A stretch of DNA of 52,085 bases from Prevotella sp. (GCA_031285905.1 JAITVH010000082.1:1-52085), one strand, 5' to 3'; shown: positions 32,844-42,969, numbered from the stretch's first letter. The notes: generated from the letters alone by a model not told the origin. A program made the numbers and translations.

Positions 32844-34472
32844 ATGAAAATATTGGGAATCAGCTGCGCACACGATTCTAACATTTGTGTCGTAGAAGAT
32901 GGGGAAGTCTTAGTGCATGTCGAAAAAGAAAGGATAACAAGAATTAGATATGATGTGGGGTCACTGGAAGAACACGTTCCCCGGATACTAGCCAGTATTG
33001 GTTTGACCATCGATGATATTGATTATGTGGCAACATCTGTTCCTGTGTGGAATGATCTACCTACTACCGGAAAAATGTCGGGAGGGGAATATACCGATTC
33101 AATCGGCTGGGGAAAAGGTGAGATTGAAATCTGCGGACGAAAAATTCCCGCATGGCAAATGGCTCACCATCTGGGGCATATCGCAACGGCTTATTATTTA
33201 TCACCTTTTGATAACGCTGATGTATTGTCTATCGATGGCGGAGGGAATTATACTTTCGGACTCTTGTGCAAGGCTTCAGGAAACAAAATAGAGACGATAG
33301 CGGATTTGAAAGATCAGAATCTGGGTTGGCTATGGAATGCTCTGGCCGGCCGAATTTTTGGAGCAATGTCGGCAGCCGGAAAGGTGATGGGGTTGGCACC
33401 ATATGGTTCGCCTAAATATGTAGCAGATTTATATGGCGAATTCGGACTCGATAAAGATGGTGTAAAATATCTTTATATGAAAGAATTCCCCGATCATACA
33501 AGACCTATTCCTTTTAGCAAAATAGGATATAAAGAACAAGCTGGGGTTCTTACAAAGGAAGAAGAAGATATGTCATACAGTTTACAGGAAGTTACCGACC
33601 GGATGGCTGTATCAATGTTAGAGAAGCTGATCGACAATGGTTCCCGATCAGAGAACCTGTGTCTTTCAGGGGGTGTGGCATTAAATTGTGTAATGAATGA
33701 AGTGATCCGTAAGACCGGTATGTATCGCAGGATATATGTACCATCGGCTCCTAACGATTCGGGTCTTTCTATAGGCTTTGCCTTATATCTCTGGCATAAT
33801 ATCTTGAATAATCCACGTAAGACCAAAACTCACTGGCATCCTTACCGGGGTATGCCTCACGCCGAAAAAGAAAAGATCGAAGCTGTAGAAAAAGCAAAGG
33901 AGCAGGGACTAAAGGTAAAACACCTGAAAACTGAAAACGAACAGAATAAAGCAGTTGTAGATTTATTAATAGCACAAAAAATAGTCGGCATACATCGTGG
34001 ACGATCCGAATCGGGGCCAAGAGCCTTAGGACATAGAAGTATTGTTGCCGATCCGAGAAATCCTGAGATGAAGGATATTATAAATGCGAAAGTCAAATTT
34101 AGGGAGGCATTCCGTCCGTTTGCGCCATCGGTACTTATCGAAGAAACACAGAAATATCTGGATTTTGACGGCTACAGTCCATACATGAGCTTTGCTCCTG
34201 TATGCAAGCCGGAAGCCAAAGAAAAAATGGCGGCGACTATTCATGTCGATGGTTCGGCAAGGCTACAAACAGCAGATCCGTATAATAATCCTGATTTTTA
34301 TAATTTAATAAAGACATTTTATGATGCGACAGGGGTTCCGGTCTTATTGAATACATCATTGAACACAAAAGGAGAACCAATCAACGAGATACCGATGCAT
34401 TCACTCGATACATTGTTGAAATCGGAATTGGATGCGTTACTTATAGATGATTATCTATTCACTAAAGAATAA
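32844..34472 (+). CDS. NodU/CmcH-type carbamoyltransferase
   Basis: 542 residues. Transfers a carbamoyl group from carbamoyl phosphate to a hydroxyl of a sugar or similar product. Signature: MKILGISCAHDSNICVVEDG at the start, GHIATAYY with metal-binding His, LSIDGGGNYTFG, LSGGVALNCVMN (nucleotide-binding part of the kinase-like fold), GRSESGPRALGHRSI, and the C-terminal YrdC-like LLNTSLNTKGEPI. The ATG at 32844 is chosen because the 14 residues before it are unlike the family. First of eight same-strand genes with gaps of 5-14 bases or overlaps. NodU carbamoylates rhizobial Nod factors; here the glycan is unknown. Confidence 0.92.
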   Translation: MKILGISCAHDSNICVVEDGEVLVHVEKERITRIRYDVGSLEEHVPRILASIGLTIDDIDYVATSVPVWNDLPTTGKMSGGEYTDSIGWGKGEIEICGRKIPAWQMAHHLGHIATAYYLSPFDNADVLSIDGGGNYTFGLLCKASGNKIETIADLKDQNLGWLWNALAGRIFGAMSAAGKVMGLAPYGSPKYVADLYGEFGLDKDGVKYLYMKEFPDHTRPIPFSKIGYKEQAGVLTKEEEDMSYSLQEVTDRMAVSMLEKLIDNGSRSENLCLSGGVALNCVMNEVIRKTGMYRRIYVPSAPNDSGLSIGFALYLWHNILNNPRKTKTHWHPYRGMPHAEKEKIEAVEKAKEQGLKVKHLKTENEQNKAVVDLLIAQKIVGIHRGRSESGPRALGHRSIVADPRNPEMKDIINAKVKFREAFRPFAPSVLIEETQKYLDFDGYSPYMSFAPVCKPEAKEKMAATIHVDGSARLQTADPYNNPDFYNLIKTFYDATGVPVLLNTSLNTKGEPINEIPMHSLDTLLKSELDALLIDDYLFTKE

Positions 34473-34482
34473 TTTGTGATCT

Positions 34483-35406
34483 ATGGATAAGCAACTGACA
34501 AACAAAATCCTTGTAGGGCTGATAAGCCACAACAGGCACGATTTTACAATACAAGCTCTTGAAACGCTCCAAAACACAAATCTTCCGTTCGATTTGCTTA
34601 TTATTGATAATGGATCGGAGAAAGAAATAAAACAGAGATTGAATGAATTAGCTTTATCTTATGGAGCACATTTTATCTCTATTGAGAACCGGAATTGCAA
34701 TGGAGCCCGCGATATGATAAACCACTATGGTTTAAACTACGATTATGTAATCTATGTGGACAATGATGCGATAATGCCTGATAAATGGCTCGAATCGTTG
34801 ATGTATTATGCTGAAGAAACCGGATGCGGATTGCTGGGTGTATCACAATCTGAGTTTGGAAACAAAGAGACATTTTTTGGTAATTTCGAAGTTGACGGCT
34901 CATTTATCATATTCCAGGAGCAAAACCATATTGTAACGCAACCTGAGAGGGTTGATTGGGTGACTGGGCATTGCCTTACGGTGAAAGGCGATTTCCTGAG
35001 GCTGATATGGACTACATACCGCCTATGGGAAAGACGATTTATGTTTCCTATCGATCTGGATGATATCGATTTGATGATGATGGCCGAAAAACAAAATATA
35101 CCGGTTTATATTGCTCCGGTAGTTGTCCCTCAAAATAGGGAATTTAAGAGTTCTTCAGAATCTAATGCATATAATTCGGCCCGAAACGATTTTCATAATT
35201 ATGCCCTGTCGTGTGTATCGTTCTGGGAATATTGGAAACTCAATCCGTTATTAAACTGGAATAAAGGTTATACCGGAAATGCACATAAACCCGGTAAAAT
35301 ATATGATATTTCGCTTAAGTCTAAGTTCATAGGATTAGTAGAAATGCTCCGGGATAAGGATAAAGAAATATACCAAAGCTTTATGAAGAAACTGAGCGAC
35401 TCATGA
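34483..35406 (+). CDS. Glycosyltransferase, GT2-like
   Basis: 307 residues: KILVGLISHNRHDFTIQALE, LLIIDNGSEKEIK and VIYVDNDAIMPDKWL, the last with a D-x-D (VDNDA) for the metal and nucleotide sugar. A later helix with VDWVTGHCLTVKG and DLDDIDLMMM gives the acceptor side. No membrane span, so probably peripheral. Its stop overlaps the start of the next gene by four bases (ATGA), so they are translationally coupled. Sugar unknown. Confidence 0.85.
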   Translation: MDKQLTNKILVGLISHNRHDFTIQALETLQNTNLPFDLLIIDNGSEKEIKQRLNELALSYGAHFISIENRNCNGARDMINHYGLNYDYVIYVDNDAIMPDKWLESLMYYAEETGCGLLGVSQSEFGNKETFFGNFEVDGSFIIFQEQNHIVTQPERVDWVTGHCLTVKGDFLRLIWTTYRLWERRFMFPIDLDDIDLMMMAEKQNIPVYIAPVVVPQNREFKSSSESNAYNSARNDFHNYALSCVSFWEYWKLNPLLNWNKGYTGNAHKPGKIYDISLKSKFIGLVEMLRDKDKEIYQSFMKKLSDS

Positions 35407-36350
35407 GAATACAAGCCGATGTAACAACATATATGCTGAATTGTGGCTTTCCGTTTTTCCTGGATGAAAAGGAGAGTAAACTTGCTGAAACCCTGGACTC
35501 AGCTGATATAAATACATTGCGGCTGAGCGTATTTTCTCAAACATCTAAACTGTTGACCATTGATGATTCACTGAGTTTATATGACATCGTAGATATAAAT
35601 AAACAAAAGCTTTATTTGTGCGTGCATTGCAGTGATACTTGGGCCGATCCTTCGCATCAGCAGATACCGGAAGCATGGAGTTTCGCAAATGTGAAGCAAT
35701 TGAAAACCTATTTTACTGATTACCTTATTTCTGTTTTTGAGAAGGTAATTAAGCGGGGGATACAAGTTAAATACATTCAGGTAGGAAATGAAATATCTAA
35801 CGGGATGCTCTGGCCTTTCCTTACCAAGCCTTATGAATATGTCGAATTTATAAAAATTGCACACATCCTGTGCAGGGAATATTTTCCGTCGGCATTGATT
35901 GTATTGCATACCGATTTGAGTTATTCACCAGAGAAGGCTGGCGAATGGTACGAGTTAATGGAAATGCGGAAAGTTGATTATGATTTGGTAGGACTATCAT
36001 ATTATCCTGTGTGGCACGGGCCATTGAAGCAACTAAAGAAAACCATTGACACTGTGACTATGGTAACCCGTAAAAATGTAATATTGTGCGAGGTCGGTTA
36101 TATGAATACCGAAGAAAAAACTTCAGCATGGTTTGGTCACTGGAAATGTGATGATATTCCTTACTCGCCGGAAGGGCAGAAAGAGTATATGGATTATTTC
36201 AAGGAATATTTGTCTGCAAATATATCCGGCCTGCATTCCGAAATGTTTTATTGGGGAGCATTATCATATATGGATGATATACACTTTCCGGTATCTTTAT
36301 TTGACAGGCAAGGTAAAGCTTTACCTGCTTTTTACCAATTGAACAAGTAA
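35403..36350 (+). CDS. GH53-like glycoside hydrolase without signal peptide
   Basis: 315 residues, a clan GH-A barrel resembling GH53 endo-beta-1,4-galactanases: YIQVGNEISNGMLWP (Glu130, acid/base), VGLSYYPVWHG and VILCEVGYM (Glu230, nucleophile). It is shorter than most secreted galactanases and has no signal peptide, so it acts in the cytosol or is not secreted by Sec. It is inside an operon of glycan decoration genes, so a role in trimming or proofreading the glycan is possible (inference). A transglycosidase is another option. Confidence 0.78.
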   Translation: MRIQADVTTYMLNCGFPFFLDEKESKLAETLDSADINTLRLSVFSQTSKLLTIDDSLSLYDIVDINKQKLYLCVHCSDTWADPSHQQIPEAWSFANVKQLKTYFTDYLISVFEKVIKRGIQVKYIQVGNEISNGMLWPFLTKPYEYVEFIKIAHILCREYFPSALIVLHTDLSYSPEKAGEWYELMEMRKVDYDLVGLSYYPVWHGPLKQLKKTIDTVTMVTRKNVILCEVGYMNTEEKTSAWFGHWKCDDIPYSPEGQKEYMDYFKEYLSANISGLHSEMFYWGALSYMDDIHFPVSLFDRQGKALPAFYQLNK

Positions 36351-36355
36351 GAGAT

Positions 36356-37249
36356 ATGGCTCAAAATGGTACAACATACGAAAGATGGAGGGTATTCTTC
36401 CGGAAACTTAAAAACAAGTTTCAGAATATTGGAATGTCTGCAAATAGTTTTTATAAGAAAACAAAGTATAAGTTAATATATCGCCAGGAAGCTAAGAAGA
36501 CAAATGATTCAATATACCTGATATATACCATGGGTAAGGTGGCATCAATGTCTGTTCTGGATGCCATAACTAAGCGTTTACCTCATGTCCCTGTTTTTGC
36601 TATGCATTACATGAGTAAAGCCAACCTCGATAAACAGGAGAGCCAACTTGGTGAGAGTATACATTGGGATAACAGGCTTTATAAGAATATGCATACACAG
36701 CATGCCCTTAAAATAAGGAAATGCATTGAAGAGTCTCCACAAAAGCAAATCAAAATAATAACCGTAATAAGAGAACCTCTGAACCAGATAATATCCCAGA
36801 TATTTCAGCAGCTAAATCTCCATGATGTAGAATTGCTGAAAATAATGACTCCTGAGTCGCCTGTAGATTATGATTATCCTGAAAAATGGTGTAATGAAGA
36901 GCTCAAAGCTTTTTCGGGGATCAATATTTTGGATAAAACTTTCAATCCTCATAAGGGCTATGAAGTATATGAATATGGCAGGTTCTCCCTGCTTGTAATA
37001 AGATTTGAAGATATAAACCGGGTTTTTTCGGCAGCGATGAATGATTTTTCTTCGGTGGGAGATTGGATACTGGGAGGAAAGAATAAGGCCGAAAATAAAG
37101 GGTATGCAATCGAATACAGGAAATTTAGAAGTGAATTGGCAATTATGCCGGACGTAATTAAAAATGTATACTCATCACCATTTGTGAGGCATTTCTATAC
37201 CGACGAAGAAATTACTATATTCAAAAAACAGTGGAAAATTGTCGATTAA
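36356..37249 (+). CDS. Putative PAPS-dependent sulfotransferase (capsule-synthesis-like)
   Basis: 297 residues. YLIYTMGKVASMSVLDAI is shaped like the 5'-phosphosulfate loop of sulfotransferases, and IITVIREPLNQIISQIF like the 3'-phosphate site with Arg and Ser. Similar proteins are filed as putative capsular polysaccharide synthesis proteins. The genes for making PAPS (cysD, cysNC) lie three genes further in the same operon, which supports sulfation of a glycan. The acceptor is unknown. The first 50 residues are basic. Confidence 0.72.
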   Translation: MAQNGTTYERWRVFFRKLKNKFQNIGMSANSFYKKTKYKLIYRQEAKKTNDSIYLIYTMGKVASMSVLDAITKRLPHVPVFAMHYMSKANLDKQESQLGESIHWDNRLYKNMHTQHALKIRKCIEESPQKQIKIITVIREPLNQIISQIFQQLNLHDVELLKIMTPESPVDYDYPEKWCNEELKAFSGINILDKTFNPHKGYEVYEYGRFSLLVIRFEDINRVFSAAMNDFSSVGDWILGGKNKAENKGYAIEYRKFRSELAIMPDVIKNVYSSPFVRHFYTDEEITIFKKQWKIVD

Positions 37250-37258
37250 TATAACAGT

Positions 37259-38134
37259 ATGTCTAAGAAAGCAGTAATCAGTATTTGGCTAATATGCTTG
37301 CTAGTTGCGGCTGCGACAGCAGTACTTTCGGTAAATAATGTATTTGCTCCCTTGGATATACCCGAATGGCTGATAATTATTCTTCTGGTTGTTTTATCAG
37401 CTTTCTGTGAATACATCGACAGTTCGCTGGGAATGGGATATGGTACGACGCTAACACCTGTATTACTCACTTTTGGTGTTGTGCGTATAGATATTGTACC
37501 TGCAATACTTCTTTCCGAACTCCTAACAGGATTTTTTTCCGGAGTAGCTCACCACCGTGAAGGCAACATCGATCTGCTTAAAAATAAGAGTGTACGAACT
37601 ACTTTGTATTTCCTGGCTTTACCTTCTTTAGCAGGTGTGATCATAGCGACCTTGCTGGGCACTAAACTCCAATCGCAGAATTATATCAACTTGTATATTG
37701 CAATAATGATTGTGTGTATAGGGATGTATTTGATTTATAGTAATTTTTTTGTGAAAAAGCCAAAACACTCTCTTAGCCGGATCAGGTTATTGCTTTTAGG
37801 AACTGTTGCAGCTTTCAATAAAGGATTGTCAGGAGGCGGATACGGCCCATTGATGACAGGTGGACAATTAACAGCCGGAGTAAAGGAGAAGGAAGCCGTG
37901 GCTATTACATCCGTTTGTGAAGGTTTTACATGTTTGGTCGGTCTTATCGCATTTTTCATGCTCGGAGGCAAATTGAATCTGTTTTATGCAATACCTCTTT
38001 GCCTGGGTTCAATGCTGTCGGTTATTCCTGCTGCTAAGACAATAAAAATACTACCGGAAGGAATGCTTCGTAAAACAATAGGCTGGGCTACTCTTTTACT
38101 CGGTTTGTTGGTATTGTATAAATACTTAAATTAG
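37259..38134 (+). CDS. TauE/SafE-family permease
   Basis: 291 residues with about eight hydrophobic spans. The family signature appears twice, in [20 protein letters not shown] and [17 protein letters not shown]. TauE/SafE proteins move sulfite, sulfate or other organic-sulfur anions across the inner membrane. Here it precedes cysD by four bases, so it likely supplies sulfate for PAPS, an inference from context. Confidence 0.88.
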   Translation: MSKKAVISIWLICLLVAAATAVLSVNNVFAPLDIPEWLIIILLVVLSAFCEYIDSSLGMGYGTTLTPVLLTFGVVRIDIVPAILLSELLTGFFSGVAHHREGNIDLLKNKSVRTTLYFLALPSLAGVIIATLLGTKLQSQNYINLYIAIMIVCIGMYLIYSNFFVKKPKHSLSRIRLLLLGTVAAFNKGLSGGGYGPLMTGGQLTAGVKEKEAVAITSVCEGFTCLVGLIAFFMLGGKLNLFYAIPLCLGSMLSVIPAAKTIKILPEGMLRKTIGWATLLLGLLVLYKYLN

Positions 38135-38138
38135 TTTT

Positions 38139-39041
38139 ATGGATTATACGGTTACAAATTTGAAACAATTGGAATCCGAGTCGATGCACATTATACGTGA
38201 GGTCGCAGCCGAATTTGAAAACCCTGTTATGTTGTATTCTATCGGAAAAGACTCTTCGGTAATGCTGCGTTTGGCACAAAAGGCATTTTATCCGGGTAGG
38301 ATACCTTTTCCGCTGATGCATGTCGATACACTATGGAAATTTCGGGAAATGATCGATTTTCGTGAGAAAATGAAAAAGAGTATAGGTTTCGATCTGATTG
38401 TCTTTACTAATCCCGAAGGAATTGCCCAGAATATTAATCCGTTCGATCATGGATCGGAGATGCATACCCGGATAATGAAAACCGATGCCTTGAAGATGGC
38501 CTTGGATAAATATGGATTTGATGCTGCCTTTGGAGGGGCTCGTCGTGATGAGGAAAAATCAAGGGCAAAAGAACGTATCTTTAGTTTCAGAAACGAATTT
38601 CATCAATGGGATCCGAAAAATCAACGGCCCGAATTATGGAATATTTATAATACAAGGATCAAAAAAAATCATTCAATAAGGGTCTTTCCTCTTTCTAACT
38701 GGACAGAACTCGATATATGGAGATATATACAGATTGAATCCATTCCCATTGTACCCTTGTATTATGCTAAAGAGCGACCGGTTGTAAACCGCGAAGGAAT
38801 ATTGATCCTGGCAGATGAAGGCATAAAATTACTGCCCGGTGAACAAATAGAGATGCGCAAAGTACGCTTCCGTACTTTAGGTTGCTGGCCATTGACAGGA
38901 GCTATCGAATCCGATGCGGAAACAATTGATGAAATAGTAAAGGAAATGTTACTCGTAAATACTTCGGAAAGACAGGGGCGGGTGATCGACTTTGATGGGC
39001 ATGCGAGTATGGAAGATAAAAAACGTGATGGATACTTCTAA
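38139..39041 (+). CDS. cysD: Sulfate adenylyltransferase subunit 2
   Basis: Adenylates sulfate with ATP to give APS, together with CysN, in the cytosol. 300 residues, with the PP-loop [14 protein letters not shown] (about 33-46), [31 protein letters not shown] and [12 protein letters not shown]. Usual family length. It is followed after 13 bases by the CysN-CysC fusion. Confidence 0.95.
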   Translation: MDYTVTNLKQLESESMHIIREVAAEFENPVMLYSIGKDSSVMLRLAQKAFYPGRIPFPLMHVDTLWKFREMIDFREKMKKSIGFDLIVFTNPEGIAQNINPFDHGSEMHTRIMKTDALKMALDKYGFDAAFGGARRDEEKSRAKERIFSFRNEFHQWDPKNQRPELWNIYNTRIKKNHSIRVFPLSNWTELDIWRYIQIESIPIVPLYYAKERPVVNREGILILADEGIKLLPGEQIEMRKVRFRTLGCWPLTGAIESDAETIDEIVKEMLLVNTSERQGRVIDFDGHASMEDKKRDGYF

Positions 39042-39054
39042 AGGCAGATAAACA

Positions 39055-40989
39055 ATGGAAGAAAACCGATATATTGTCAGGGATAAAGAGCAGATTGAAA
39101 ACGATTTGCAGACATATCTGAAACGCCACGAACGCAAGGAGATGTTGCGGCTATTGGTTGCCGGAAGTGTAGATGATGGAAAATCAACGCTTATCGGGCG
39201 TTTGTTATATGACTCACGATTAATATATAAAGATCATCTGGAGGCAATATACAAGGATTCCAAAACATTCAATACAACAGAAGACGAGTTTGACCTGTCT
39301 TTGTTGACTGATGGATTAAGAGCTGAGCGTGAACAGGGAATAACCATTGATGTAGCATACAGGTATTTTTCGACCGAAAAGCGAGGGTATATAATTTGCG
39401 ATGCCCCCGGTCACCAACAATATACGCGCAATATGGCAACCGGAGCGTCAAACTGTGATATGGCCCTCATACTGGTGGATGCACAGAACGGGATAAAAGA
39501 CCAGACCCGACGTCACAGCCTGATTGCAACCCTCATGGGGATACGTAAAATTGTGGTTGTAATTAACAAGATGGATTTAGTAGATTACAGCGAATCGGTC
39601 TTTGAATCCATACGACACGAGTATCTCAAATTTTCGAGTAAACTCAATATAGATTCGCTTCATTTTATACCCATATCGGCACTTAAAAGAGATAACGTTG
39701 TAAAACAGGGTACTAATATGGATTGGTATTCGGGAGGTTCATTGTTAAATTATCTGGAAACAATACCTCTTGTAAGTAATCGTAATTTATTCGACTTTCG
39801 GTTTCCGGTTCAATATGTGATAAGGCCAGACTCAACATTTCGGGGATATGCCGGCATGGTGGTTTCGGGTATTGTAAGGCAAGGTGATGAAATAATCGCA
39901 CTCCCTTCCAGAAAGCGTTCGAGAGTAAAAAGCATCGTTACATTTGATGGGGATTTGCAAGAGGCATTTGTTCCACAGCCAATTGTAATAACGCTGGAAG
40001 ACGAACTGGATATCTCGCGTGGTGCAGTTTTGGCCAAACCCGGTAATGTTCCTCATATAGGTACATCTATACAAGTGATGATGGTATGGATGGATGAATC
40101 ACCATTACAGGCGGGATGCGAATACCTTCTTAAAAGTAATGCCCAGACTGTACCGGTAACTGTAAAATCGATCAGGTACAAATATGATGTAAATAAGCTA
40201 TCGAGAAATAAAACATCAGATTTGAGTATGAACGATGTAGGCAGGCTAGAATTGCAACTACATCGTCCCCTTATTTTCGATACTTTCGAGCAGAACCGTT
40301 CTATGGGCTCGTTTATCCTTATAGACCGTAATACCGATCAAACATCTGGCGGGGGAATTATACTGAGCCAAAAAACAGATGAAGGCAAGAAGCAAAAGAA
40401 TAAATTCATATATAAAGAAACGAGTGGTGTCTCAGAGACTGAAAGGCATAGTATGCTTGGTCACAAACCTCTCACTATATGGCTTACCGGGCTGAGCGGG
40501 TCGGGAAAATCCACCATTGCCAAAATGATAGAGAAAATATTGATTGGAAAGAAAATCAGTACCTACATTTTAGATGGAGATAACTTGCGCCACGGACTTT
40601 GCTGCGATCTGGGATTTTCACCTGAAGACCGGAGCGAAAATATAAGGAGAGTCAGCGAAGTAGCCAAAATGATGAACGATGCCGGGCTGGTAGTGATTGC
40701 TGCGTTTATTTCACCTTACCGAAAGGATAGGGGGCAGGCTGCCAGAATAGTAGGGCCATGTTTCAATGAAGTATTTGTTGATGCCGGAATAGAAACATGC
40801 AAACAGCGTGATCCGAAAGGCTTATATCTAAAAGCTATGGCAGGTGAAATCACCAATTTTACAGGAATAGATTCTCCATATGAAAAACCTGAAAATCCGG
40901 ACGTGTATATCAATACGGAACTTCTATCTGTAGAAGAATCCGTAGCAGAAATACTAAACGCATTGCTTCCTAAAATAGTAGATTATTAA
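39055..40989 (+). CDS. cysNC: CysN-CysC fusion: sulfate adenylyltransferase GTPase subunit and APS kinase
   Basis: 644 residues. The N-terminal EF-Tu-like GTPase has G1 GSVDDGKST (37-45), G3 DAPGHQQY and G4 NKMDLVDY; it drives sulfate adenylation by CysD. The C-terminal APS kinase starts near residue 460, with P-loop GLSGSGKST (about 478-486) and DGDNLRHGLCCDLGFS. Together they make PAPS, the donor for sulfotransferases, as NodQ does in rhizobia. No reductase genes (cysH, cysI/J) are in the operon, so PAPS is probably for sulfation rather than sulfur assimilation. Confidence 0.95.
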   Translation: MEENRYIVRDKEQIENDLQTYLKRHERKEMLRLLVAGSVDDGKSTLIGRLLYDSRLIYKDHLEAIYKDSKTFNTTEDEFDLSLLTDGLRAEREQGITIDVAYRYFSTEKRGYIICDAPGHQQYTRNMATGASNCDMALILVDAQNGIKDQTRRHSLIATLMGIRKIVVVINKMDLVDYSESVFESIRHEYLKFSSKLNIDSLHFIPISALKRDNVVKQGTNMDWYSGGSLLNYLETIPLVSNRNLFDFRFPVQYVIRPDSTFRGYAGMVVSGIVRQGDEIIALPSRKRSRVKSIVTFDGDLQEAFVPQPIVITLEDELDISRGAVLAKPGNVPHIGTSIQVMMVWMDESPLQAGCEYLLKSNAQTVPVTVKSIRYKYDVNKLSRNKTSDLSMNDVGRLELQLHRPLIFDTFEQNRSMGSFILIDRNTDQTSGGGIILSQKTDEGKKQKNKFIYKETSGVSETERHSMLGHKPLTIWLTGLSGSGKSTIAKMIEKILIGKKISTYILDGDNLRHGLCCDLGFSPEDRSENIRRVSEVAKMMNDAGLVVIAAFISPYRKDRGQAARIVGPCFNEVFVDAGIETCKQRDPKGLYLKAMAGEITNFTGIDSPYEKPENPDVYINTELLSVEESVAEILNALLPKIVDY

Positions 40990-41127
40990 TCCTTTAATTT
41001 ATAAATCTATTTAGATTATAAAATATTTAGAAATGATAAATCCATCAGAATCAGAATATATTGTAACCTTATTATTATCCTATATAAAACAAATAAGGCA
41101 AATATACAAATATACGCCTTGCCATTA

Positions 41128-42234
41128 TCAAAAAATATATTCTACTTCATGCGCTTCTGTTAACTGAGGTATCTCCAGTTTACATAGTAGCTTATCCAAC
41201 ACATTCTCAGGTAAAGGGTATTCCCTGTTACGGTTTTGACCCCGCCATAGTTCATAAGGCTTCTCCACATAGACAATTTTGACTCTAGCTCCATACGACA
41301 CAAACAAGTCTACTAACTGGCTACGTATCTGTTGAGTAACATTCGTTGCATTCCACACAAAGTCCTGCCCTCTACGCAAATAAGAACGGGCCTCTTCCTT
41401 CGCTGTTTGCACCACCCATCCATTCCCCGACCTATCAGTGGGACTGATCTTATTCTTTCTCCGGATAGCATCCAGGCTAATTACCGGAATATCTTTATCT
41501 AAGGATTGAATATAATGATCCTTACCCATTCCCGGCAATCCGGACATCAGAGTCACTTCGCACTTAAAATCATCGAACGGGATATAATCTACATAACTAT
41601 CGGGTGTATTGAAATACCTGAATCGGGCATTCGGCGTAGCAAAGTGCTTTGCTTTCCCCCAGCAATCCTGTTCTTTACAAAACAGTTCAAACAGGTCTAA
41701 CGAATCGAGCAGGAAACCGAGATCTTCACAGATACGGCCTCTGGCGTCGGCTTCAGCCAATAACTTAAGATGTTGTGTATTTAAACGAAGCGATATTTCG
41801 TGTACTTTCTTTGCCGGACTATGTTTTTCCATTAACCATAGAGGTAATCCATGAAACCGAACCAATGAGGCAATTTGTTCACGGATATAAAACGGTGTCG
41901 GTATATCTCTGAATAAAATAGTGCGTGCAGTATATTCTTCACGCCGGGCATGACCATCTGCATTTATAATTCCATCGCCCATATCGACTGAGGTGGAGCG
42001 TTTCTCCACATCATGCAACAAAGCAGCTGTCCAAAGGATTTCTTTTACCTGTTCCTCTGAAGATTGATAGATGGAATTGTTTTGCAATTCATTTATCACC
42101 ATCTGTGTATGAATAGCCACATTCCCTTCCGCATGGTGAACCTTATGCTGCTTTACATGCTTCATATCGGCCACCCATGAGAATTGGTTCTCCAGGACGG
42201 CCCAGTCTTTATTTTGAGTTAGTTGCCAGATCAT
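41128..42234 (-). CDS. HD-Pnk: HD phosphoesterase fused to polynucleotide 5'-kinase
   Basis: 368 residues. The N-terminal HD domain (about 25-200) has His42, the LLHDVEK pair (His74-Asp75), DGHARREE and VRFHGLP. The C-terminal kinase (about 225-368) has P-loop SGLPGMGKD (231-239), the SLDAIRRKNK region and NATNVTQ. This is the HD-Pnk architecture; in Runella slithyformis such a protein was shown to remove 2',3'-cyclic or 3' phosphates and phosphorylate 5'-OH ends. It prepares broken RNA or DNA ends for sealing. It follows the RNA ligase gene by two bases, so the pair is a heal-and-seal module. Confidence 0.9.
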   Translation of the reverse strand: MIWQLTQNKDWAVLENQFSWVADMKHVKQHKVHHAEGNVAIHTQMVINELQNNSIYQSSEEQVKEILWTAALLHDVEKRSTSVDMGDGIINADGHARREEYTARTILFRDIPTPFYIREQIASLVRFHGLPLWLMEKHSPAKKVHEISLRLNTQHLKLLAEADARGRICEDLGFLLDSLDLFELFCKEQDCWGKAKHFATPNARFRYFNTPDSYVDYIPFDDFKCEVTLMSGLPGMGKDHYIQSLDKDIPVISLDAIRRKNKISPTDRSGNGWVVQTAKEEARSYLRRGQDFVWNATNVTQQIRSQLVDLFVSYGARVKIVYVEKPYELWRGQNRNREYPLPENVLDKLLCKLEIPQLTEAHEVEYIF

Positions 42235-42236
42235 TC

Positions 42237-42944
42237 TTATTCTTCCTTTCCATAATTCCTTTCCCAGATCAACTTTGCCCGTTTCCAGTTACGGGTCCAG
42301 TGCTCATCTGTTTTCACATGTCCTTTGCGGACATACTTAAATACATTGTGCATAAATTCGCTTACAGGATATTCACCTGTATTACGGCTGACAACTCCCT
42401 CACGGGTACAATCTTCCCCTGCTTTCGGATCAAATGAACCGAAAGTGCTCGGCTCTTGTGCCCAGTCTGTAATCTGCTGTTTCAATAATTCTTCTGTCAG
42501 ACCTTCTGTTGGCTGTACTTTCAATTCGGGAACAGCAGGAAAATCAAACATGGCAGCGTAGAATTTTACTTCCTCCCACGACAGCCATTTGTCCAGTTGA
42601 CGGACTGCAAACACGAAATAATATTCTTCTATCCGTTTATATTCTATTGAATGAACGGCATATAGATTTTCACCAAAGAGTTCAATATCTACCAGATCAT
42701 GTTTGATCAACTCCCAGCGTTCGCGTATCTGATGTGTCCAGGGCGAGGTGGTAGGGGCAACATGCGACCGGGCAAATACCCCTAACTGGTTGAGGCAATT
42801 ATTTTCACCATCCAGTTTCTCGGTATGTACAAGGGCTTCTATCTTCCGGATATCTTCCCAGTATGTATGATTAAAGCGGTCGTCGCTTGTCGTTCCCGGT
42901 GAAAAAGGGAAATGATAAGTACGACCGTATTTTTCTGATAACAT
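42237..42944 (-). CDS. RNA ligase (Rnl2-like nucleotidyltransferase)
   Basis: 235 residues. Covalent nucleotidyltransferase: motif I TEKLDGENN with the Lys43 nucleophile, motif III YYFVFAVR, motif IV EGVVSR (182-187) and a basic motif V KYVRKGHVK. No OB fold, as in short Rnl2-like ligases. Seals 3'-OH and 5'-phosphate ends with ATP, which is exactly what HD-Pnk (next gene) provides. A DNA nick ligase role cannot be ruled out but size and neighbours favour RNA. Has its own promoter region (42970-43018). Confidence 0.87.
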   Translation of the reverse strand: MLSEKYGRTYHFPFSPGTTSDDRFNHTYWEDIRKIEALVHTEKLDGENNCLNQLGVFARSHVAPTTSPWTHQIRERWELIKHDLVDIELFGENLYAVHSIEYKRIEEYYFVFAVRQLDKWLSWEEVKFYAAMFDFPAVPELKVQPTEGLTEELLKQQITDWAQEPSTFGSFDPKAGEDCTREGVVSRNTGEYPVSEFMHNVFKYVRKGHVKTDEHWTRNWKRAKLIWERNYGKEE

Positions 42945-42969
42945 AATTGTAATTGTTTAATTTATAAAT

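Noticed and set aside
35403..36350. Polysaccharide utilisation locus (SusC/SusD) around the GH53-like gene
   Set aside because: No SusC/SusD pair, no secretion signal on the enzyme, and neighbours are synthesis and sulfation genes.
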